The position numbers were made by a program, and so were the translations under genes. The notes beneath the pieces are model-generated. The model ran no database searches, had not been told where the DNA came from, and was given only the letters and a program-made list of their open reading frames with translations. Below are positions 61,565 through 64,000 of a stretch of DNA of 64,000 nt, in pieces. Numbering within the stretch: position 1 is the stretch's first letter; the number at the start of each line of letters is the position of its first letter. The stretch comes from Conchocele bisecta (Eukaryota; Mollusca; Bivalvia; Lucinida; Thyasiridae): positions 19,307,686-19,371,685 of the forward strand of contig CM055279.1 of assembly GCA_029237695.1 (NCBI GenBank), given 5' to 3'.

Positions 61565-61741
61565 TTAACTCTTTGCATGCTAGCGGCGAAAATATACGCC
61601 AAACGAATTAAGTGTATATGTTTTATTTCTCTCTGTATTCATGATATTTACGGGGAGAAATACAAGAAAATATGATGAATTTTTGTCCGCTAGTTTTGAA
61701 CTATTTATGGCCCACAAATTACCCAGCATGCAAAGAGTTAA
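61565..61741. mobile_element. TTAA-flanked MITE, family C, hairpin collapsed
   Basis: TTAA-CTCTTTGCATGCTAGCGG and CCCAGCATGCAAAGAG-TTAA. The central hairpin is gone: TCTCTCTGTATTCATGATAT joins the arms directly, making this the shortest copy. Confidence 0.88.
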
Positions 61742-62240
61742 TTTCATGTTTTACCCCAGGGACACGGATTACTTTGCCGTGTAACGGATTACTTTGCCGT
61801 GTAACTCGTCAAACTTTTAAACTATAATAGTTGGAGGCTTTCTACTTCGTGCAGCTTCTTTATGGTGTGTAGATGGATAGTTGAATTTTGATTTTTGATT
61901 CGACTCCCGGGTCATGGATTATCTCCCCATTTTGGACACATAATTTACTTTTATTTTGTAAAACCTTTAAACTGTAATAGTTGGAGGCTTGAAATTTGGT
62001 ATGTAGCTTCCTTATGGTTCGTAGATGTTCGTATTGGACTCTCGGTGATTGGATTAACTTCCCATTTTGGACTTAGAATTGCCTTGTAAAACTGGAGACT
62101 TGATACATGATAATTTATGGCGACTAGATGCTCAAAGTGAATTTTTATTTTTTATTTGACACTGGGCCTTGGATTATCTGCTCCTTTCTGGACTTCGAAT
62201 TTGGTAATTTTGTCTTGTTTATTATAAAAGTTGTTACCGG
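61742..62240. repeat. ~150-bp tandem repeat, 2-3 degenerate units
   Basis: AAACTATAATAGTTGGAGGC at 61819 and AAACTGTAATAGTTGGAGGC at about 61968, each followed by TTATGGT-GTAGATG and GGATTA-CT-CCCATTTTGGAC; a weaker third unit from about 62085. A CGGATTACTTTGCCGTGTAA doublet precedes them (61763-61804). Confidence 0.8.
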
Positions 62241-62273
62241 TATATGAACACAATTTCTAGCTTTCTCCATAAA

Positions 62274-62687
62274 CAAGGTGTATGATCACATGGTTACAAC
62301 AACAACAACACATACTGAAACTTCCAGAAGCCCTCCGATTCAAAGTACGTATTATTTTGTCCTTATTATATAACTGATCAAACGTGTCTTGTTAAGCTAC
62401 ATTTGGTGGTCTCGGTACTTTGGCCCAAACTTCTGTCGTTTTTGCGAAGAATTGATTTCCATGTCTACCGACACGGAAATCGATTCTTCGCAAAAACGAC
62501 ATAAGTATGTGCCAAACTCCCAGGACAACCAAATGCAGCTCATGAAGACGCGTTTGCTGCGCTATATTTCATCAAAATCCGTTTCATATTAAGGAAAATA
62601 TCAAATAATACTTACTTTGGAGTGGGTGCCTTTTCAACACTTTCAGCCATTGTTGTTGTTGTTGTAACCACGTGATCATGCTCCTTG
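62274..62687. mobile_element. Foldback element with CAAGGTGTATGATCACATGG ends
   Basis: Longest copy of the family at 2433: CAAGGTGTATGATCACATGG, (AAC)n, to GTAACCACGTGATCATGCTCCTTG-type end. Central hairpin TTGATTTCCATGTC-TACC-GACACGGAAATCGATTC. Confidence 0.85.
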
Positions 62688-62955
62688 ATAAATAATGAGA
62701 AAGAAGCCAATGACGTATCTCTATCAAATTTATGTTTAATGACAAAGAGTCGTGTTCAATAACTTCGATAATCGTGATGTTGCATTTCTATTAAAATAAT
62801 GAATTTCATGATATTTACCTTGAAAACACCTTCTTTGATTATATAATTAAATTCCTTGACGTAATGTTTACGGAAATGAAATTACACTCCTTAACCTTGA
62901 CAATGCTGAATCAAATTTTGTTGTCTGCTGTTCATCTTTAGCAATTACACTTGGT
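62688..62955. other. Unclassified noncoding sequence
   Basis: Nothing recognised. Confidence 0.4.
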
Positions 62956-63721
62956 TATACCCCCCCCCCCGCAACGAGTTGTGGGGGGTATACTGGTATA
63001 CTCGAGTCAGGTTGTCCGTCCATCCGTGCATTTGTGCGTCTGTCCGTCACTAAACTTAACATCAGAGAAATATGTTTATAACTTCTATTTCCTTCATCTA
63101 AAATGCTTAATATTTCACACATGCATTCCTGTGAGGCTCTACTACCATGCTGCGCCAAATCCACGACCGTCCAACCCCCGCTGATCCCAAGGTCAAGGTC
63201 AAATACTTGGTCTCTTTACAAAAGTTTACAAATCAGAGAAATGAGTTATAACTCTATTTCCTTCATTCAAAATTCTTAATATTTCACTCGCGCATTCCTC
63301 TAAGGTTGTACTGTCATGCTGTGACAAATCCACGACTGTCCAGCCCCCGCTGATCCGAAGGTCAAGGTCACATACTTATGTCTCTTTACAAAACTTAACA
63401 TCAGAGAAATATGTTATAACTTCTATTTCTTTCATCAAAAATTCTTAATATTTCATGCATACATTCCTTTAAGGCTATACTGTGATAAATCCCTGCTGAT
63501 TTCGAGGTCATGGTCACATACTTAGTCTCTTTACAAAACTTAACATCAGAGAAATTGGTTATAACTTCTATTTCCTTGCTTGGATCTGCTTCACATTTCA
63601 TACACACATGCCCCAATGGACCTCTACCACCCTGTGACAAATTCACGTTGATGCCACTCCCGCTAAGCCCAGAGTCAAGGTCACAAGCCCTCACACGAGG
63701 AATTACTGACCAGTCTAGTTT
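62956..63721 (+). mobile_element. ATACCCCC...GCAACGAG tandem element, about 4 units
   Basis: TATACCCCCC-GCAACGAGTTGTGG-GGGGTATAC, GTCC/GTGC run, then AACTTAACATCAGAGAAATA units at about 63054, 63224, 63396 and 63538, ending ATTACTGACCAGTCTAGTTT. Second copy of 44911-46895. Confidence 0.85.
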
Positions 63722-63785
63722 AAACATATTTTATTTGTATATTATTTACAAGTAAGGCATCAATTGTAGTATATACATAATTATT

Positions 63786-64000
63786 ATACCCCCACAAACA
63801 AAGTTTGTTGGGTGTATATAGGAGTCAGCTTGTCTGTCGGTCTGTCGGTCTGTTGGAAATTCCCTTCCGCTCTATATCTTCTACACCGATGCATGGATTA
63901 TCAAATGGCTTGGCACAAATGTTTGTCATGATGAGAAGGTGTGTCGCGATCAATAACCACGCACCTACGTCCAAGTTCAAGGTCACAGTTGAAGGTCAAA
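63786..64000 (+). mobile_element. Start of another ATACCCCC-type element (cut by window edge)
   Basis: ATACCCCCACAAACAAAGTTTGTTG-GGTGTAT hairpin (ACAAACAAAGTTTGTTG core), GTCTGTCGGTCTGTCGG, then GTCCAAGTTCAAGGTCAC. A different subfamily from 62956-63721. Confidence 0.75.

Overview
The window is animal nuclear DNA and almost certainly comes from a bivalve mollusc. It is AT-rich, has very few open frames of gene length, shows no bacterial gene organisation, and is packed with repeat types familiar from bivalve genomes: TTAGCTCACCTGAGCGAAGC modules ending in GGCCATCATGGCCCTCTTG, ATACCCCC...GCAACGAGTTG modules followed by tandem blocks with AAGGTCAAGGTCA, GTCGCGCCCGCTTGCGG modules, and TTAA-flanked palindromic miniature elements starting CCCTT or CTCTTTGCATGC. 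The bivalve (probably heterodont) assignment rests on recognising these repeat styles and is an inference; nothing here fixes a species.

Only one host coding segment can be supported: a 179-base internal exon at 14165-14343 (+) encoding a C2H2 zinc finger and most of a second one, with good splice sites. Its gene must extend on both sides, so much of the window may be intronic. The only other protein-coding remains are of a jockey/CR1-like non-LTR retrotransposon on the minus strand (55930-59197), missing its 5' half and broken by frameshifts and a stop.

Layout. 1-5.3 kb: nested palindromic MITEs. 6-9.6 kb: tandem-block repeats around a TTAGCTCACC element, then several MITEs. 10.5-12.4 kb: two TTAA MITEs, one with a 57-bp internal amplification and one split by a 1.08-kb pogo/Tigger-like element. 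12.6-15.6 kb: palindromic elements, a CCAA microsatellite, the zinc-finger exon, a MITE in a MITE, and foldback modules. 16-19.3 kb: a local duplication and a long dispersed repeat carrying three younger MITEs. 20-23.2 kb: pogo-like MITE, 15-bp and 20-bp minisatellites, and a cluster of TTAA MITEs. 23.5-25.6 kb: a two-layer pogo-like nest. 26-37.6 kb: family F MITEs, a foldback with a ~36-bp tandem motif, a ~440-bp tandem array, a tRNA-derived SINE split by a MITE with a clean 8-bp target duplication. 38-42.4 kb: GC-rich minisatellite, GTCGCGCC modules, a TA-CCGTAA element, a 168-bp tandem array. 43-47.6 kb: a transposon in a transposon and a GCAACGAG tandem element split by a homopolymer-rich MITE. 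47.9-51.0 kb: a 3-kb foldback element built from about thirty ~90-bp units in two opposed arrays. 51.5-55.8 kb: dispersed repeat, foldbacks and a chain of four TTAA MITEs sharing target sites. 56-59.2 kb: the retrotransposon. 59.2-64 kb: further MITEs and tandem elements.

No genes here act together as a pathway. What the window mainly records is a sequence of nested insertions, and for many of them the order of events can be read from interrupted target sites. No full-length or partial DNA-transposon transposase was recognised, so every DNA element seems to be non-autonomous.
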